Notes: generated by a model from the sequence alone, not told the origin. 64,000 bases of DNA from Thalassospiraceae bacterium LMO-JJ14 (GCA_021555105.2 CP134604.1:930001-994000), one strand, 5' to 3'; positions 1 through 11,082 are shown, counted from the stretch's first letter. Program-made: numbers and translations.

Positions 1-873
1 GACGGAAACGGCGCGCCGGTGATCCTGATCCCGTCGCTGGTCAACCGGGCCTATATTCTCGACCTCGACCCCGAACACTCTCTGGTCCGTTATCTGGCGG
101 CAAACGGTCATGACACATATCTGGTCGACTGGGATGCGCCGGGCGAAACGGAAATGACTTTCGATATCGACCGCTATGTCGACCGCCTGGAACGGATCCG
201 CGATTTTGTCGCCGCACAAAGCGGGCAGGCGCCGGTCATTGCCGGGTACTGCATGGGCGGCAATCTGGCGTTGGCGCTGGCGCATCGCGATGTGCAGAAA
301 ATCCGCGCCATGGTGCTGCTGGCGACGCCGTGGGACTTCCATGCCATGCCGAGGTCGTCGACGGAACTGCTGGCTGCGATGATGCCGGGTTTGCGCCATC
401 TGATCGACACCGTCGGCTATCTGCCCATCGACGTCATTCAGGCGATGTTTTCAAGCCGCGATCCCGGCGGCGTGATCCGCAAGTTCCGCAGCTTCGCCGC
501 CATGAAGCCGGACAGTGCGGCGAGCAGGGCGTTCATCGCGCTCGAGGATTGGCTCAACGACGGCGTCGCGTTGAGCGGGCCGGTGGCGCTCGAATGCCTG
601 GGTGCATGGTACGTCGACAACCAGCCAGCAGCGGGCACCTGGCAAAGCGGCGGGCGGCCCCTTGACGTCGGCAAACTCGACATCGCGGCATTGGTGGTGA
701 TCCCCGATCATGATACGATCGTGCCCCCGGCATCGGCCCGGCCCTTGGCAGAACAGATGCCGCGTGCCACGCTTATCACCGCGAATGCGGGACACATCGG
801 CATGGTTGCGGGCTCAAGGGCCGAAGCCACGTTGTACAGGCCGGTGAACGACTGGATTGCTGCACTGCAATAA
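1..873 (+). CDS. phaC: PHA synthase-like alpha/beta hydrolase (5' partial)
   Basis: The window opens inside this gene; 290 codons are visible and the start is missing. The fragment is the alpha/beta-hydrolase core of the PhaC family, which polymerises (R)-3-hydroxyacyl-CoA into polyhydroxyalkanoate on the granule surface. The nucleophile elbow reads G-Y-C-M-G-G (Cys codon 250-252), with Cys in place of the lipase Ser as in PHA synthases. A D-H-D segment at 706-714 and A-G-H at 787-795 fit the catalytic Asp and His. The opening region (V-N-R-A-Y-I-L-D-L) also matches the family. It is followed by phaA and phaB, which supports the call. The class (I or III) cannot be settled without the N-terminus. 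Confidence 0.85.
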   Translation, partial: DGNGAPVILIPSLVNRAYILDLDPEHSLVRYLAANGHDTYLVDWDAPGETEMTFDIDRYVDRLERIRDFVAAQSGQAPVIAGYCMGGNLALALAHRDVQKIRAMVLLATPWDFHAMPRSSTELLAAMMPGLRHLIDTVGYLPIDVIQAMFSSRDPGGVIRKFRSFAAMKPDSAASRAFIALEDWLNDGVALSGPVALECLGAWYVDNQPAAGTWQSGGRPLDVGKLDIAALVVIPDHDTIVPPASARPLAEQMPRATLITANAGHIGMVAGSRAEATLYRPVNDWIAALQ

Positions 874-889
874 AAATGGTGCACTGCAA
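861..889. promoter_or_regulatory. Paired TGC-N3-GCA sites, candidate PhaR operator
   Basis: The ten bases TGCACTGCAA occur twice, at 861-870 and 880-889, 19 bp apart and in the same orientation. Each contains TGC-N3-GCA, the core described for the PHB regulator PhaR of Rhodobacter and Paracoccus. The first copy lies over the last codons of phaC and the second is just after its stop, about 110 bp before phaA. A role in controlling phaAB is inferred; no phaR gene is in the window. Confidence 0.4.
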
Positions 890-997
890 AATTATTCTTG
901 AAGGCGCGGCTGAAATGACGTATGTCGGTCGCAACGAAGCAAATCAACCGGTCAACAATGACCGCCATCTACGCAAGCATGACAAAGGGAGAGACCC

Positions 998-2173
998 ATG
1001 AGCGAAGTAGTAATCACAGGTGCAGCCCGGACCCCCGTCGGGGCCTTTTTGGGCGGATTGAGTTCACTGTCGGCGGCCCAGCTGGGTGAAGTTGCCATCA
1101 AGGAAGCCCTGAGCCGCGCCGGCGTCAGCCCGGAAGACGTTTCCGAAGTTATCATGGGCCAGATCCTCGCCGCCGGCGGCGGTCAGAACCCTGCCCGCCA
1201 GGCTGCCATGGGCGCCGGCATCCCGCAGGAAAAAACGGCTTACGGCATCAACCAGCTTTGCGGCTCCGGTCTGCGTACCGTGGCACTCGGCTATCAGGCA
1301 ATCAAGATGGGCGACAGCGAGATCGTCGTTGCCGGCGGGCTGGAAAGCATGAGCCAGGCACCGCACGTCATGCACCTGCGGAACGGCGTCAAGATGGGCT
1401 CCGGCGAGCTTGTCGACAGCATGATCAAGGACGGTCTGTGGGATGCCTTCAACGGCTATCACATGGGCAACACGGCGGAAAACGTCGCCCAGAAATGGCA
1501 GCTTACGCGTGAAGAGCAGGACGCATTCGCGCTTGCCTCGCAGGAAAAAGCCGAAGCCGCGCAAAAGGCCGGCAAGTTCACGGACGAAATCGTTCCCGTC
1601 ACCGTCAAGTCCCGCAAGGGTGAAACCGTCGTCGACACCGACGAGCATCCGAAGCACGGCACCACCATGGAAAGCCTGTCCAAGCTGCGCGCGGCCTTCG
1701 ACAAGGAAGGCACGGTCACGGCCGGCAACGCATCCGGCATCAATGACGGCGCCGCCGCACTGGTGCTGATGAGTGCCGAGAACGCCGAAAAGCGCGGCGC
1801 ACCGGTTCTGGCCCGCATCAAGTCGTGGGCGACCGCGGGTGTCGATCCGGCGATCATGGGCACCGGTCCGATCCCGGCATCGCGCATGGCACTCGAAAAA
1901 GCCGGCTGGACGGTTGACGATCTCGATCTGATCGAAGCCAACGAAGCATTTGCGGCGCAGGCCTGCGCGGTCAACAAGGACATGGGCTGGGACGTCGAAA
2001 AAGTGAACGTCAACGGCGGCGCCATCGCGCTGGGTCACCCGATCGGCGCCTCGGGCGCCCGGGTTCTCGTCACGCTTTTGCACGAAATGCAGAAACGCGA
2101 TGCGAAAAAGGGTCTGGCGACGCTTTGCATCGGCGGCGGCATGGGGATCGCCATGTGCGTCGAACGCGACTAA
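998..2173 (+). CDS. phaA: Acetyl-CoA acetyltransferase (beta-ketothiolase)
   Basis: Condenses two acetyl-CoA to acetoacetyl-CoA, the first step of polyhydroxybutyrate synthesis, in the cytoplasm. The 391-residue length is normal for biosynthetic thiolases. The catalytic residues are all visible: Cys88 in N-Q-L-C-G-S-G, His347 in A-L-G-H-P-I-G and Cys377 in L-C-I-G-G-G. The start is set by a purine-rich ribosome site (AAAGGGAGAG) ending a few bases before the ATG. It lies between phaC and phaB on the same strand. The only alternative would be a degradative thiolase, which the neighbours make unlikely. Confidence 0.95.
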   Translation: MSEVVITGAARTPVGAFLGGLSSLSAAQLGEVAIKEALSRAGVSPEDVSEVIMGQILAAGGGQNPARQAAMGAGIPQEKTAYGINQLCGSGLRTVALGYQAIKMGDSEIVVAGGLESMSQAPHVMHLRNGVKMGSGELVDSMIKDGLWDAFNGYHMGNTAENVAQKWQLTREEQDAFALASQEKAEAAQKAGKFTDEIVPVTVKSRKGETVVDTDEHPKHGTTMESLSKLRAAFDKEGTVTAGNASGINDGAAALVLMSAENAEKRGAPVLARIKSWATAGVDPAIMGTGPIPASRMALEKAGWTVDDLDLIEANEAFAAQACAVNKDMGWDVEKVNVNGGAIALGHPIGASGARVLVTLLHEMQKRDAKKGLATLCIGGGMGIAMCVERD

Positions 2174-2187
2174 GATAAATTCCTGAC

Positions 2188-2246
2188 GGGTGGCGGGATC
2201 GACGCCGCCACCCGGACAGGGAGCCAAACGACCGCAAAAATTGCGG
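2188..2246 (+). other. Two hairpins between phaA and phaB
   Basis: A 9-bp perfect stem (arms 2188-2196 and 2205-2213, 8-nt loop) is followed by a 6-bp stem CCGCAA/TTGCGG (2232-2237 and 2241-2246, AAA loop). No T-run follows the first, so it is not a standard terminator. The pair may stabilise or attenuate the mRNA between the two genes. The second ends about 9 bases before the phaB ribosome site. Confidence 0.4.
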
Positions 2247-2265
2247 CATTCATCGGAGGTAGCAT

Positions 2266-2991
2266 ATGTCCAGAGTAGCATTGGTCACGGGTGGGACGCG
2301 CGGTATCGGGCGCGCCATTTCAGAAGAACTTAAAGCCAAGGGGTATACCGTCGTCGCCAACTATGCCGGCAACGACGAGGCCGCGAACGCTTTCAAAGAC
2401 GAGACGGGCATCGCCGTCTATAAATTCGACGTCGGCGACTTTGACGCCGTATCGGCTGCCGTCGCGCAGATCAAGGCGGACGTCGGGGCCATTGAAGTCC
2501 TCGTCAACAACGCCGGCATCACGCGCGACAAGCCATTGCACAAGATGGACAAAGCGGACTGGGATGCGGTGATTCACACCAATCTTTCAAGCCTGTTCAA
2601 CCTCAGCCGCAACGTCATCGACGACATGCGCGCCGCCAACTTCGGACGGATCGTTTCGATCAGCTCGATCAACGGCCAGAAGGGCCAGTTCGGGCAGACC
2701 AACTACGCCGCATCGAAAGCGGGCGACTTGGGCTTCACCAAAGCGCTGGCGCTGGAAACCGCATCCAAGGGCATCACCGTCAATGCCGTGGCGCCGGGAT
2801 ACATCGGTACCGAAATGGTGCGCGCAGTGCCCGAGGAAATCCTCAATACCAAGATCATTCCGCTGATCCCGGTCGGCAGACTGGGCGAAGCCGAGGAAAT
2901 CGCGCGTTGCGTCAGTTTCCTGGCCTCCGACGAGGCGGGCTTCATCACCGGCTCGACGATCTCCGCCAATGGCGGTCAGTATATGATCTGA
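2266..2991 (+). CDS. phaB: Acetoacetyl-CoA reductase (NADPH)
   Basis: A short-chain dehydrogenase that reduces acetoacetyl-CoA to (R)-3-hydroxybutyryl-CoA, the monomer for PHA synthase. The 241 residues include the cofactor loop T-G-G-T-R-G-I-G near residues 8-15, N-N-A-G at 81-84, and the catalytic Ser134, Tyr147 and Lys151. The segment N-G-Q-K-G-Q-F-G-Q-T-N-Y is characteristic of PhaB rather than FabG. A strong GGAGGT ribosome site at 2255-2260 fixes the ATG. It is the last gene of the visible phaCAB unit and is followed by a terminator. Confidence 0.95.
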   Translation: MSRVALVTGGTRGIGRAISEELKAKGYTVVANYAGNDEAANAFKDETGIAVYKFDVGDFDAVSAAVAQIKADVGAIEVLVNNAGITRDKPLHKMDKADWDAVIHTNLSSLFNLSRNVIDDMRAANFGRIVSISSINGQKGQFGQTNYAASKAGDLGFTKALALETASKGITVNAVAPGYIGTEMVRAVPEEILNTKIIPLIPVGRLGEAEEIARCVSFLASDEAGFITGSTISANGGQYMI

Positions 2992-3015
2992 CCGGTCGCG
3001 CATACGGTTCGAAAA

Positions 3016-3044
3016 GGGCGGCACCTTCGGGCGCCGTCCTTTTT
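3016..3044 (+). terminator. Rho-independent terminator after phaB
   Basis: A GC-rich stem of about 10 bp (GGGCGGCACC against GGCGCCGTCC, with one wobble and one mismatch) closes a TTCG-type loop and runs straight into TTTTT. It lies 25 bases after the phaB stop. Confidence 0.8.
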
Positions 3045-3139
3045 GTTTGTGGCGAGATTGCGCGTTGATCAATCGAACGCGGCGGGTAGAGTTCCTCATC
3101 CCGGGGAGCGCAAAGCGCGTCTCGAAGAAAGGGGGAGCC

Positions 3140-4036
3140 ATGGCGGCCAGGGACGCACGAACGGTAAAGGCGACGTTGATCGGGTCGACGGCGGTCCTCA
3201 TGTGGGGGTTGCTGGCGTTGTTCACGACGCTGACCGGAAAAATTCCGCCGTTCCAGCTCGCCGCCATGTCGTTCGGCATCGCCACCGCTTTCGTTGCGAT
3301 CAAATGGCTGGTGTTTCGCGAGAATATCGTCCGCCATCTGAAGCAGCCCATCGGCGCGTGGGCGCTCGGCACCTGCGGGCTGTTCGGCTATCACTTCTTC
3401 TATTTCATGGCGCTGAAGAACGCGCCGCCGGTCGAGGCCGGGCTGATCGCCTATATGTGGCCGCTCTTGATCGTTGTCGGCTCGGCCCTGCTGCCGGGCG
3501 AGCGGCTTCGCTGGTGGCATGTCGCGGGGGCGTTCGCGGGTCTTGTCGGGGCGGCGTTGCTGATCACCGGCGGGCGCGGGCTTGCCGGATTCAAGTCGGA
3601 ATTTACGCTGGGCTACGCGATGGCCGTTCTTTGTGCGCTGACATGGTCGAGCTATTCCGTCTTCAACCGCCGCTTCGGCCATGTGCCGACGGATACGGTC
3701 GGCGGCTTTTGCGCGGCGACGGCGGTCCTCGCCCTGCTGTGTCATGGCGTGTTCGAGCAGACCGTGTGGCCGGCCGATGGACTGGAATGGCTGGGTGTCA
3801 TCGGCCTCGGTCTCGGGCCCGTGGGGGCTGCGTTCTTCACCTGGGACTACGGCACCAAACATGGCGACATTCAGGTGCTAGGCGCATTGGCCTATGCCGC
3901 GCCGCTGATCTCGACAATCCTCTTGATTGCATTCGGCAAGGGCGAGGCGACATGGGTCGCCGCCGCCGGATGCCTGTTGATCGTCGGTGGCGCGGTCTTG
4001 GCGTCGAAAGAACTGTTGAAACGTAAACCGGTTTAG
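3140..4036 (+). CDS. DMT-family (EamA) transporter, YddG-like
   Basis: A 298-residue inner-membrane protein with about ten hydrophobic segments, forming the tandem EamA repeat of the drug/metabolite transporter superfamily. The region W-D-Y-G-T-K-H-G-D-I-Q before the penultimate helices resembles the YddG branch (aromatic amino acid exporters), but the substrate cannot be read from sequence. The reading frame stays open to 3047; the ATG at 3140 is preferred because AAAGGGGGA sits just upstream and the first transmembrane segment then begins at a normal distance. A different DMT exporter role is possible. Confidence 0.8.
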   Translation: MAARDARTVKATLIGSTAVLMWGLLALFTTLTGKIPPFQLAAMSFGIATAFVAIKWLVFRENIVRHLKQPIGAWALGTCGLFGYHFFYFMALKNAPPVEAGLIAYMWPLLIVVGSALLPGERLRWWHVAGAFAGLVGAALLITGGRGLAGFKSEFTLGYAMAVLCALTWSSYSVFNRRFGHVPTDTVGGFCAATAVLALLCHGVFEQTVWPADGLEWLGVIGLGLGPVGAAFFTWDYGTKHGDIQVLGALAYAAPLISTILLIAFGKGEATWVAAAGCLLIVGGAVLASKELLKRKPV

Positions 4037-4060
4037 CGCATCCGGGAACGAAAACGGCAC

Positions 4061-4090
4061 GGGCGCATGCGAACCTCGTCGCATACGCCC
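4061..4090. terminator. Hairpin between convergent genes
   Basis: An 11-bp inverted repeat with one mismatch (arms 4061-4071 and 4080-4090, 8-nt loop) fills the gap between two converging genes. No clear T-run is present on either strand, so a bidirectional terminator role is inferred from position. Confidence 0.45.
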
Positions 4091-4118
4091 GGCGCATCAC
4101 GGATGAATACTCTTCGGG

Positions 4119-4736
4119 TTAGGCCGGCTTCGGCACCGTCTGCTCGAACGACGGGCGGTCCGAGATCTTGTTGAACCAGTCGGCCAGGGCCGGGCGGTCG
4201 TCGCGCCAGCCCATATCGGGGAAGCGCAGGTCGATCCAGCCGAGGCCCGCACCGATGGCGGCTTCGGCAATGGTGATCGGGCCGTCGGTGCCGGCCATGT
4301 CATCGGCGGCGGCATCGGCAACGTCCATGCAGCGGAAGATAACGGACTGCTGACGCTCGGCCCACCAGTCCCATTTCAATTCGGCCGGACGGCGCACGGT
4401 CTCGATCAGCATCAAGACGCCGGCATCCAGCATGCCGTCCCCGGCCGCGGCCAGCGTCAGCGCCTTGAAACGGGCATCGCCGCTTTCCGGGATCAGCTTT
4501 GTGCCGGTGTTCAGGCTGTCCAGGTATTCGCAGATCACCGGGCTGTCGTAAATCGCCATGCCTGCATCGGTGATCAGGCACGGGACCTTGCCGATGGGGT
4601 TCGAGCTGCCGAGATCGGTTTCCGCCGACCACGGATCGGTGGAGACGCGCTCGATCTTGTCGGCCAGACCGGCTTCGATGGCGGTGATGGAAACCTTGCG
4701 CACGTATGGCGATGTCGGTGAATAGCGAAGTTGCAT
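4119..4736 (-). CDS. Glutathione S-transferase family protein
   Basis: A cytoplasmic GST-fold protein of 205 residues, likely conjugating glutathione to electrophiles or acting as a thiol transferase. The N-terminal thioredoxin-like domain begins L-R-Y-S-P-T-S-P-Y-V-R-K-V, followed by the cis-Pro segment G-K-V-P-C-L and the glutathione-contact region Y-D-S-P-V-I-C-E-Y-L. The C-terminal part is the usual all-helical domain. The start is set at 4736 by AAGGAG nine bases upstream; a frame-open extension to 4784 has no such signal. The specific substrate is unknown. Confidence 0.88.
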   Translation of the reverse strand: MQLRYSPTSPYVRKVSITAIEAGLADKIERVSTDPWSAETDLGSSNPIGKVPCLITDAGMAIYDSPVICEYLDSLNTGTKLIPESGDARFKALTLAAAGDGMLDAGVLMLIETVRRPAELKWDWWAERQQSVIFRCMDVADAAADDMAGTDGPITIAEAAIGAGLGWIDLRFPDMGWRDDRPALADWFNKISDRPSFEQTVPKPA

Positions 4737-4879
4737 GGATATTCTCCTTAAGAATAACGGACGGAAATTGTTGCTTACCCGCAATATGGGTATTTACGGC
4801 GGAATGTCATCACCTGCTTTTTCGGGAACAGACATGCGGCGGGGATGACCACGCCCAAGAAACGATCTAATGTCGGCGT

Positions 4880-5662
4880 ATGTGGTGTGATGTAGTCGAT
4901 CTTCGCGAGTTTTACGCGCGCCGTCTCGGGCGCACGGCGCAACGTATGGTGCGCCGCCGCCTGCGCATGCTGTGGCCGGACGTCAGCGGTTTGAGAATTC
5001 TCGGTCTCGGTTTCGCGACGCCGTACCTTTCGATGTTCAGGGGCGAGGCGGAGCGTGTCCTCGCCGCCATGCCGGCAGGCCAGGGCGTGATGCACTGGCC
5101 ACAACACGAGCGCAGCCTGACCATGCTGGCCGACGAAACGGAATTGCCGCTGGCGGACCTCAGTATGGACCGGGTACTAATCGTGCATGCGCTTGAATGC
5201 ACCGAACAGGTGCGGCCGCTGCTTCGCGAGGCATGGCGGGTGCTGGCGGATTCCGGCAAGCTGGTGATCATCGCGCCGAACCGGCGCGGCCTGTGGGCGC
5301 GCTTTGAATCGACCCCGCTCGGCAACGGGCGGCCGTATTCGCGGGGGCAGTTGTCCCGCCTATTGCGCGATAACATGTTCATGCCGGTGGAAAGCACGCG
5401 CGCGCTGTTCGTGCCGCCGGTCGATGTCGGCATCCTGCAAGGCTCGGCGGCGGCGTGGGAAAAAATCGGCATGCGCCTGTTCCCGGCAGCCGCCGGCGTT
5501 ATCGTGACCGAAGCCGTGAAACAGATGTACGCCCAGCCGGTTGTCACCGACGCCAAGCGCAAGCGCGCCCTGAACGCGATGCCGGAACGCCCGCAAGGGT
5601 TCAACCGCGACCGCCCCGACGCGGCCCGTGCGGCACGCCTGAGCGGGGATGAACAAGTATGA
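4880..5662 (+). CDS. Class I SAM-dependent methyltransferase-like protein
   Basis: A 260-residue protein with a methyltransferase (Methyltransf_11-like) core: a modified glycine loop I-L-G-L-G-F-A near residue 40, and the segment D-R-V-L-I-V-H-A-L-E followed by L-R-E-A-W-R-V-L, where the acceptor-site strand normally lies. The glycine loop is poorer than usual, so catalytic activity is not certain. Homologous genes in alphaproteobacteria often sit beside gloB, which here is 30 kb away. Its stop overlaps the next start as ATGA, so the two are translationally coupled. No strong ribosome site precedes the chosen ATG. Substrate unknown. Confidence 0.7.
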   Translation: MWCDVVDLREFYARRLGRTAQRMVRRRLRMLWPDVSGLRILGLGFATPYLSMFRGEAERVLAAMPAGQGVMHWPQHERSLTMLADETELPLADLSMDRVLIVHALECTEQVRPLLREAWRVLADSGKLVIIAPNRRGLWARFESTPLGNGRPYSRGQLSRLLRDNMFMPVESTRALFVPPVDVGILQGSAAAWEKIGMRLFPAAAGVIVTEAVKQMYAQPVVTDAKRKRALNAMPERPQGFNRDRPDAARAARLSGDEQV

Positions 5663-6420
5663 GCACCGGTCTTTCCGGCGATGTCGTGGCGTGCCGCGTG
5701 CGCGAGGTCGAAGCCGCGTCCCCCGAAGTCAGGATTATCAGGCTGGAACCCGATGACGCCGAACTGTTCGACTGGCGCGCCGGCCAGTATGCCAGCTTCC
5801 GGATCGGCGATCTCGAACCCCGCGATTACTCCATCGCCAATGCCCCGGGGGCGGGCGTCATCGAATTGCACATCCGCCGTTCCGGCGCCGGGGGCGTCAG
5901 CGACTATATCTGCGATGAGCTGAAGTCCGGCGACCCGGTCGACGTCCAGGGCGCTTTCGGCGGCGCCTATTACCGCGCCAGGCACGACGGCCCGTTGCTG
6001 GCGGTCGCCGGGGGGACGGGGCTTGCGCCGATGAAGGCGATCGTCGAAGACGCGCTGGCTGGCGGCTTCAGAAAAGACGTGCATCTGTATTTCGGTGTGC
6101 GCGAGGAAAGCGAACTGTATCTGGAGCGCTACTTCATCGACCTGATGCACACCTATCCGAATTTCCGTTTCGTGACGGTGATCTCCGAGCCGCAGGAGAA
6201 TTCCGGCCGCCGTACCGGGTTTGTCAGCGATGCGGTCGCCGCCGACTTTCAGCTTCTTTATGGTCATCAGTGTTATCTTGCCGGACCGCCGGTGATGGTC
6301 GACGCCTGCGCGCATATGCTGAAACTGAAATCGGTGCCGCGCCACGACATTTTCGCGGACGCATTCTATAGCGAAGCCGAGATGCAGGCGCGGGGCGCGC
6401 CGCGCCCGGATTGGGATTGA
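5659..6420 (+). CDS. FAD/NAD(P)H oxidoreductase (ferredoxin reductase-type)
   Basis: A 253-residue two-domain flavin reductase without a ferredoxin domain. The FAD site is seen in R-D-Y-S-I-A-N near residue 54, and the nicotinamide site in A-G-G-T-G-L-A-P-M near 115. The late segment C-Y-L-A-G-P-P-V-M-V-D-A is typical of phthalate or benzoate dioxygenase-type reductases and of CDP-6-deoxy-glucoseen reductases. It starts inside the stop of the methyltransferase and lies 48 bases before queE. A role as electron donor to a neighbour is only a possibility; the acceptor is unknown. Confidence 0.85.
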   Translation: MSTGLSGDVVACRVREVEAASPEVRIIRLEPDDAELFDWRAGQYASFRIGDLEPRDYSIANAPGAGVIELHIRRSGAGGVSDYICDELKSGDPVDVQGAFGGAYYRARHDGPLLAVAGGTGLAPMKAIVEDALAGGFRKDVHLYFGVREESELYLERYFIDLMHTYPNFRFVTVISEPQENSGRRTGFVSDAVAADFQLLYGHQCYLAGPPVMVDACAHMLKLKSVPRHDIFADAFYSEAEMQARGAPRPDWD

Positions 6421-6468
6421 GCGGACATTAGTTGAAGCGGGCGGACAATCGGCGTAAAACCCGCCACC

Positions 6469-7104
6469 ATGACATATCAGGTCAAAGAAATTTTCTACAC
6501 CTTGCAAGGCGAGGGCCGTCAGGCCGGACGCCCGGCGGTGTTTCTGCGCTTTGCCGGCTGCAACCTGTGGAGCGGGCGCGAACAGGATCGCGACAGCGCT
6601 GTGTGCAGTTTCTGCGATACCGACTTCGTCGGCACCGACGGTGAAGGCGGCGGCGCCTTTAAAGATGCGGACGCCCTGGCCGACGCCGTGCTTGCGGCCT
6701 GGCCGGTGACGGACGAAGGCAAGCGTTTCGTCGTCATGACGGGTGGCGAGCCGCTGTTGCAGGTCGATGACGCGCTGACCGATGCCCTGCATGCGCACGG
6801 TTTCGAGATCGCGGTCGAGACCAACGGCACCATTGCGGCACCGGCCGGGATCGACTGGATTTGCGTCAGCCCGAAGGCCGACGCCGAACTGAAACAGACC
6901 CGCGGGCACGAACTGAAACTGGTGTATCCGCAGCCCAAGGCGATGCCGGAACGTTTTCAGGACCTGAATTTCGACTATTTCATGCTGCAACCGATGGACG
7001 GGCCCGATCAGGCCGCCAACACCCGGGCCTGCGTCGACTACTGCCGTGCGCATCCGGCGTGGCGCCTGAGCCTGCAAACCCATAAAGTGCTGGGGATACC
7101 CTGA
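6469..7104 (+). CDS. queE: 7-carboxy-7-deazaguanine synthase
   Basis: A radical-SAM enzyme that converts 6-carboxytetrahydropterin to 7-carboxy-7-deazaguanine in queuosine synthesis. The 211 residues carry the QueE-specific cluster motif C-x14-C-x2-C (Cys31, Cys46, Cys49) instead of the usual C-x3-C-x2-C. The start Y-T-L-Q-G-E-G and the T-G-G-E-P-L glycine motif are family hallmarks. No clear ribosome site precedes the ATG. It is followed 37 bases later by queD, the enzyme that makes its substrate. Confidence 0.95.
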   Translation: MTYQVKEIFYTLQGEGRQAGRPAVFLRFAGCNLWSGREQDRDSAVCSFCDTDFVGTDGEGGGAFKDADALADAVLAAWPVTDEGKRFVVMTGGEPLLQVDDALTDALHAHGFEIAVETNGTIAAPAGIDWICVSPKADAELKQTRGHELKLVYPQPKAMPERFQDLNFDYFMLQPMDGPDQAANTRACVDYCRAHPAWRLSLQTHKVLGIP

Positions 7105-7141
7105 TCCCCGCCGAATAGATACGACCCTGACAGGAACGACG

Positions 7142-7501
7142 ATGGAAATTTTCAAGGAATTCACCTTCGAAGCGGCACACGATCTGCCGAACACCCCGGA
7201 AGGCCACAAGTGCCGCCGTCTGCACGGACACAGCTTCCGCGTCCGCCTCGCGGTCGAGGGGCCGGTCGATGCGCAAACCGGCTGGGTCATGGATTTCGCC
7301 GAGATCAAGGCCGCGTTCCATCCGATCTGGGAGCGCCTCGATCATCATTACCTGAACGAAATTCCGGGGCTCGAAAACCCGACCTCGGAAGTCATCGCGC
7401 AATGGATCTGGGCGCAATTGAAACCGCTTTTGCCGGCCCTTTCCGAGGTCAAGCTCTGGGAAACCTGCACCGCGGGCTGTACCTACCGGGGCGACGAATA
7501 A
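7142..7501 (+). CDS. queD: 6-carboxy-5,6,7,8-tetrahydropterin synthase
   Basis: Makes 6-carboxytetrahydropterin from dihydroneopterin triphosphate, the first committed step to queuosine. It is a 119-residue member of the PTPS fold. Zinc-binding histidines are seen in A-A-H-D and in L-H-G-H-S-F; the segment C-R-R-L-H-G-H includes the catalytic Cys. The D-H-H-Y-L-N and W-E-T segments also match QueD. An AGGAACGACG ribosome site precedes the ATG. It lies between queE and a MAPEG protein, all on the plus strand. Confidence 0.95.
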   Translation: MEIFKEFTFEAAHDLPNTPEGHKCRRLHGHSFRVRLAVEGPVDAQTGWVMDFAEIKAAFHPIWERLDHHYLNEIPGLENPTSEVIAQWIWAQLKPLLPALSEVKLWETCTAGCTYRGDE

Positions 7502-7512
7502 GGACGGGCGAC

Positions 7513-8037
7513 ATGACGGATGCGCAAGCGTGGGCGAAGCGGCGCTGGGTACTGGTCGGATCGACCGTGTCGATGCTTTATACGGTGCTGCTTGTGTCTT
7601 TCGGGACCGGAATTTTCAACGTTGAAGCGGCCGGCGCGGCTGCACGCATCGCGCTTGTCCTGAAATGGATGGCCCTACCGGGGCTGGTGCTGGCGTTGCT
7701 GGTCATCATGGTCGGCAATGCCCGGTTCCTTGTTAAGGATATTATCGACGGCGAGGCGCCGCCGAGCGGGACCTGGGCCGATATAGACAGGCGCTGCCTT
7801 AACAACACGCTGGAACAGGTCATCCTCGCGTTCTTCGGCTGGTCTGCGCTGGCGCTGCAACTCCCCGATGCCGATCTCGGCGTCATTCCGCTGTTGGCGT
7901 GCTCGTTCGTGTTCGCCAGGATATGTTTCTGGGCCGGGTATCATCATTCCGGGCCGGCCAGGGCCTTCGGCTTCGGCGCGACCTTCCTGCCGACGCTGGT
8001 CAGCTACGGCTGGGCGTTAATGTTGTGGCTCGGCTGA
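7513..8037 (+). CDS. MAPEG-like membrane protein
   Basis: A 174-residue protein with four hydrophobic segments, matching the MAPEG family (membrane-associated eicosanoid/glutathione metabolism proteins). The tail segment R-I-C-F-W-A-G-Y-H-H resembles the conserved R-x-x-x-x-x-Y motif of bacterial MAPEG proteins. The ATG at 7513, 11 bases after queD, is preferred to an open extension that overlaps queD in another frame. Co-transcription with queED is likely, yet no role in queuosine synthesis is known. Bacterial members are largely uncharacterised. Confidence 0.75.
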   Translation: MTDAQAWAKRRWVLVGSTVSMLYTVLLVSFGTGIFNVEAAGAAARIALVLKWMALPGLVLALLVIMVGNARFLVKDIIDGEAPPSGTWADIDRRCLNNTLEQVILAFFGWSALALQLPDADLGVIPLLACSFVFARICFWAGYHHSGPARAFGFGATFLPTLVSYGWALMLWLG

Positions 8038-8069
8038 CAGGCGGGCTGCACGTACCGGAGGGGCCTTGT

Positions 8070-8534
8070 TCAGCCCCGACCGCGATAGGGGGCGACGCCC
8101 TGATCAGGGACCCACAAGCCCTTCGGCGGTTCGCCCGACTGATAGAACACGTCGATGGGAATCCCGCCGCGCGGATACCAGTAGCCGCCGATCCTGATCC
8201 AGTGCGGCTCGGCGGCGGAAATGATTTTCTGCGCGATGTCGACCGTACACTGTTCGTGAAAGCCCGGATGATTGCGGAAACTGCCGAGATAGAGCTTCAA
8301 CGACTTGCTTTCGACAATGAGTTTCTGCGGCACGTAGTCGATCACCAGATGCGCGAAATCGGGCAGGCCCGTGACCGGGCAGACCGAGGTGAATTCGGGG
8401 ACCGCGAAGCGGATCAGATAGCGCGTGCCGGGGTGCGGGTTGGCAACGCATTCAAGCGTAGCCGCGTCCGGGTTATCCGGCAGATCGCTCGACTGGCCGA
8501 GTTGGCTCAGGGTTTCGTATGTGGTGTCGCTCAT
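8070..8534 (-). CDS. queF: NADPH-dependent 7-cyano-7-deazaguanine reductase (type I)
   Basis: Reduces preQ0 to preQ1, the base inserted into tRNA. The 154-residue length matches the short, unimodular QueF of the YkvM type. The catalytic Cys52 lies in T-S-V-C-P-V-T-G and is followed by Asp59; the QueF signature E-S-K-S-L-K-L-Y-L follows, then F-H-E-Q, which holds the substrate-binding Glu. It is the last gene of the minus-strand queA-tgt-queF group and converges with the queE-queD group. Confidence 0.96.
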   Translation of the reverse strand: MSDTTYETLSQLGQSSDLPDNPDAATLECVANPHPGTRYLIRFAVPEFTSVCPVTGLPDFAHLVIDYVPQKLIVESKSLKLYLGSFRNHPGFHEQCTVDIAQKIISAAEPHWIRIGGYWYPRGGIPIDVFYQSGEPPKGLWVPDQGVAPYRGRG

Positions 8535-8576
8535 GCGCGCATATTAGGCGAGACAGCCGGGTGCGGCAAAGCCGGA

Positions 8577-10774
<2,198 letters not shown>

Positions 10775-10887
10775 GAGCGGGGGTTTTATAGACTTGCGGC
10801 GGCTGGGACAATCGTGGAACTTAGTTGGTGTGCATATCGCTGCCGTCGACCATATGCGGTAGCCTACAACAATAGACGAGGACCGCT

Positions 10888-11079
10888 ATGTTACGATTAA
10901 TCCTTGCCCTGCTGGTGCCGTGGCTGAACTTCTTCACCATCGGCAAACCGATACAGGGGATTATCTGCCTGATTCTGCAACTGAGCCTGATCGGCTGGAT
11001 TCCCGCCGCGATCTGGTCGGTTTATGCTCTCAGTCAGTACAACACCGACAAAAAGATCGACGCCGCGACCAAAGACTGA
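10888..11079 (+). CDS. Pmp3/YqaE-family small membrane protein
   Basis: A 63-residue protein with two hydrophobic helices joined by a short loop, ending in a charged tail (T-D-K-K). The pattern of L-x-P-W-L-N-F-F followed by G-W-I-P-A-A-I-W-S-V-Y matches the Pmp3/YqaE (UPF0057) stress-linked proteolipids of the inner membrane. The ATG follows a GAGGACCGCT ribosome site. It stands alone between the divergent queA and the convergent oxidoreductase. Function in bacteria is poorly defined. Confidence 0.75.
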   Translation: MLRLILALLVPWLNFFTIGKPIQGIICLILQLSLIGWIPAAIWSVYALSQYNTDKKIDAATKD

Positions 11080-11082
11080 CGC

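Noticed and set aside
6421-6468. preQ1 riboswitch before queE
   Set aside because: The gap is only 48 bases and does not show the short hairpin with an A-rich tail expected for a preQ1 aptamer.
4912-7308. Minus-strand frame of 798 codons opposite the methyltransferase, reductase and queE
   Set aside because: It is antisense to three well-supported genes and its translation shows no domain; such frames are common in high-GC DNA.
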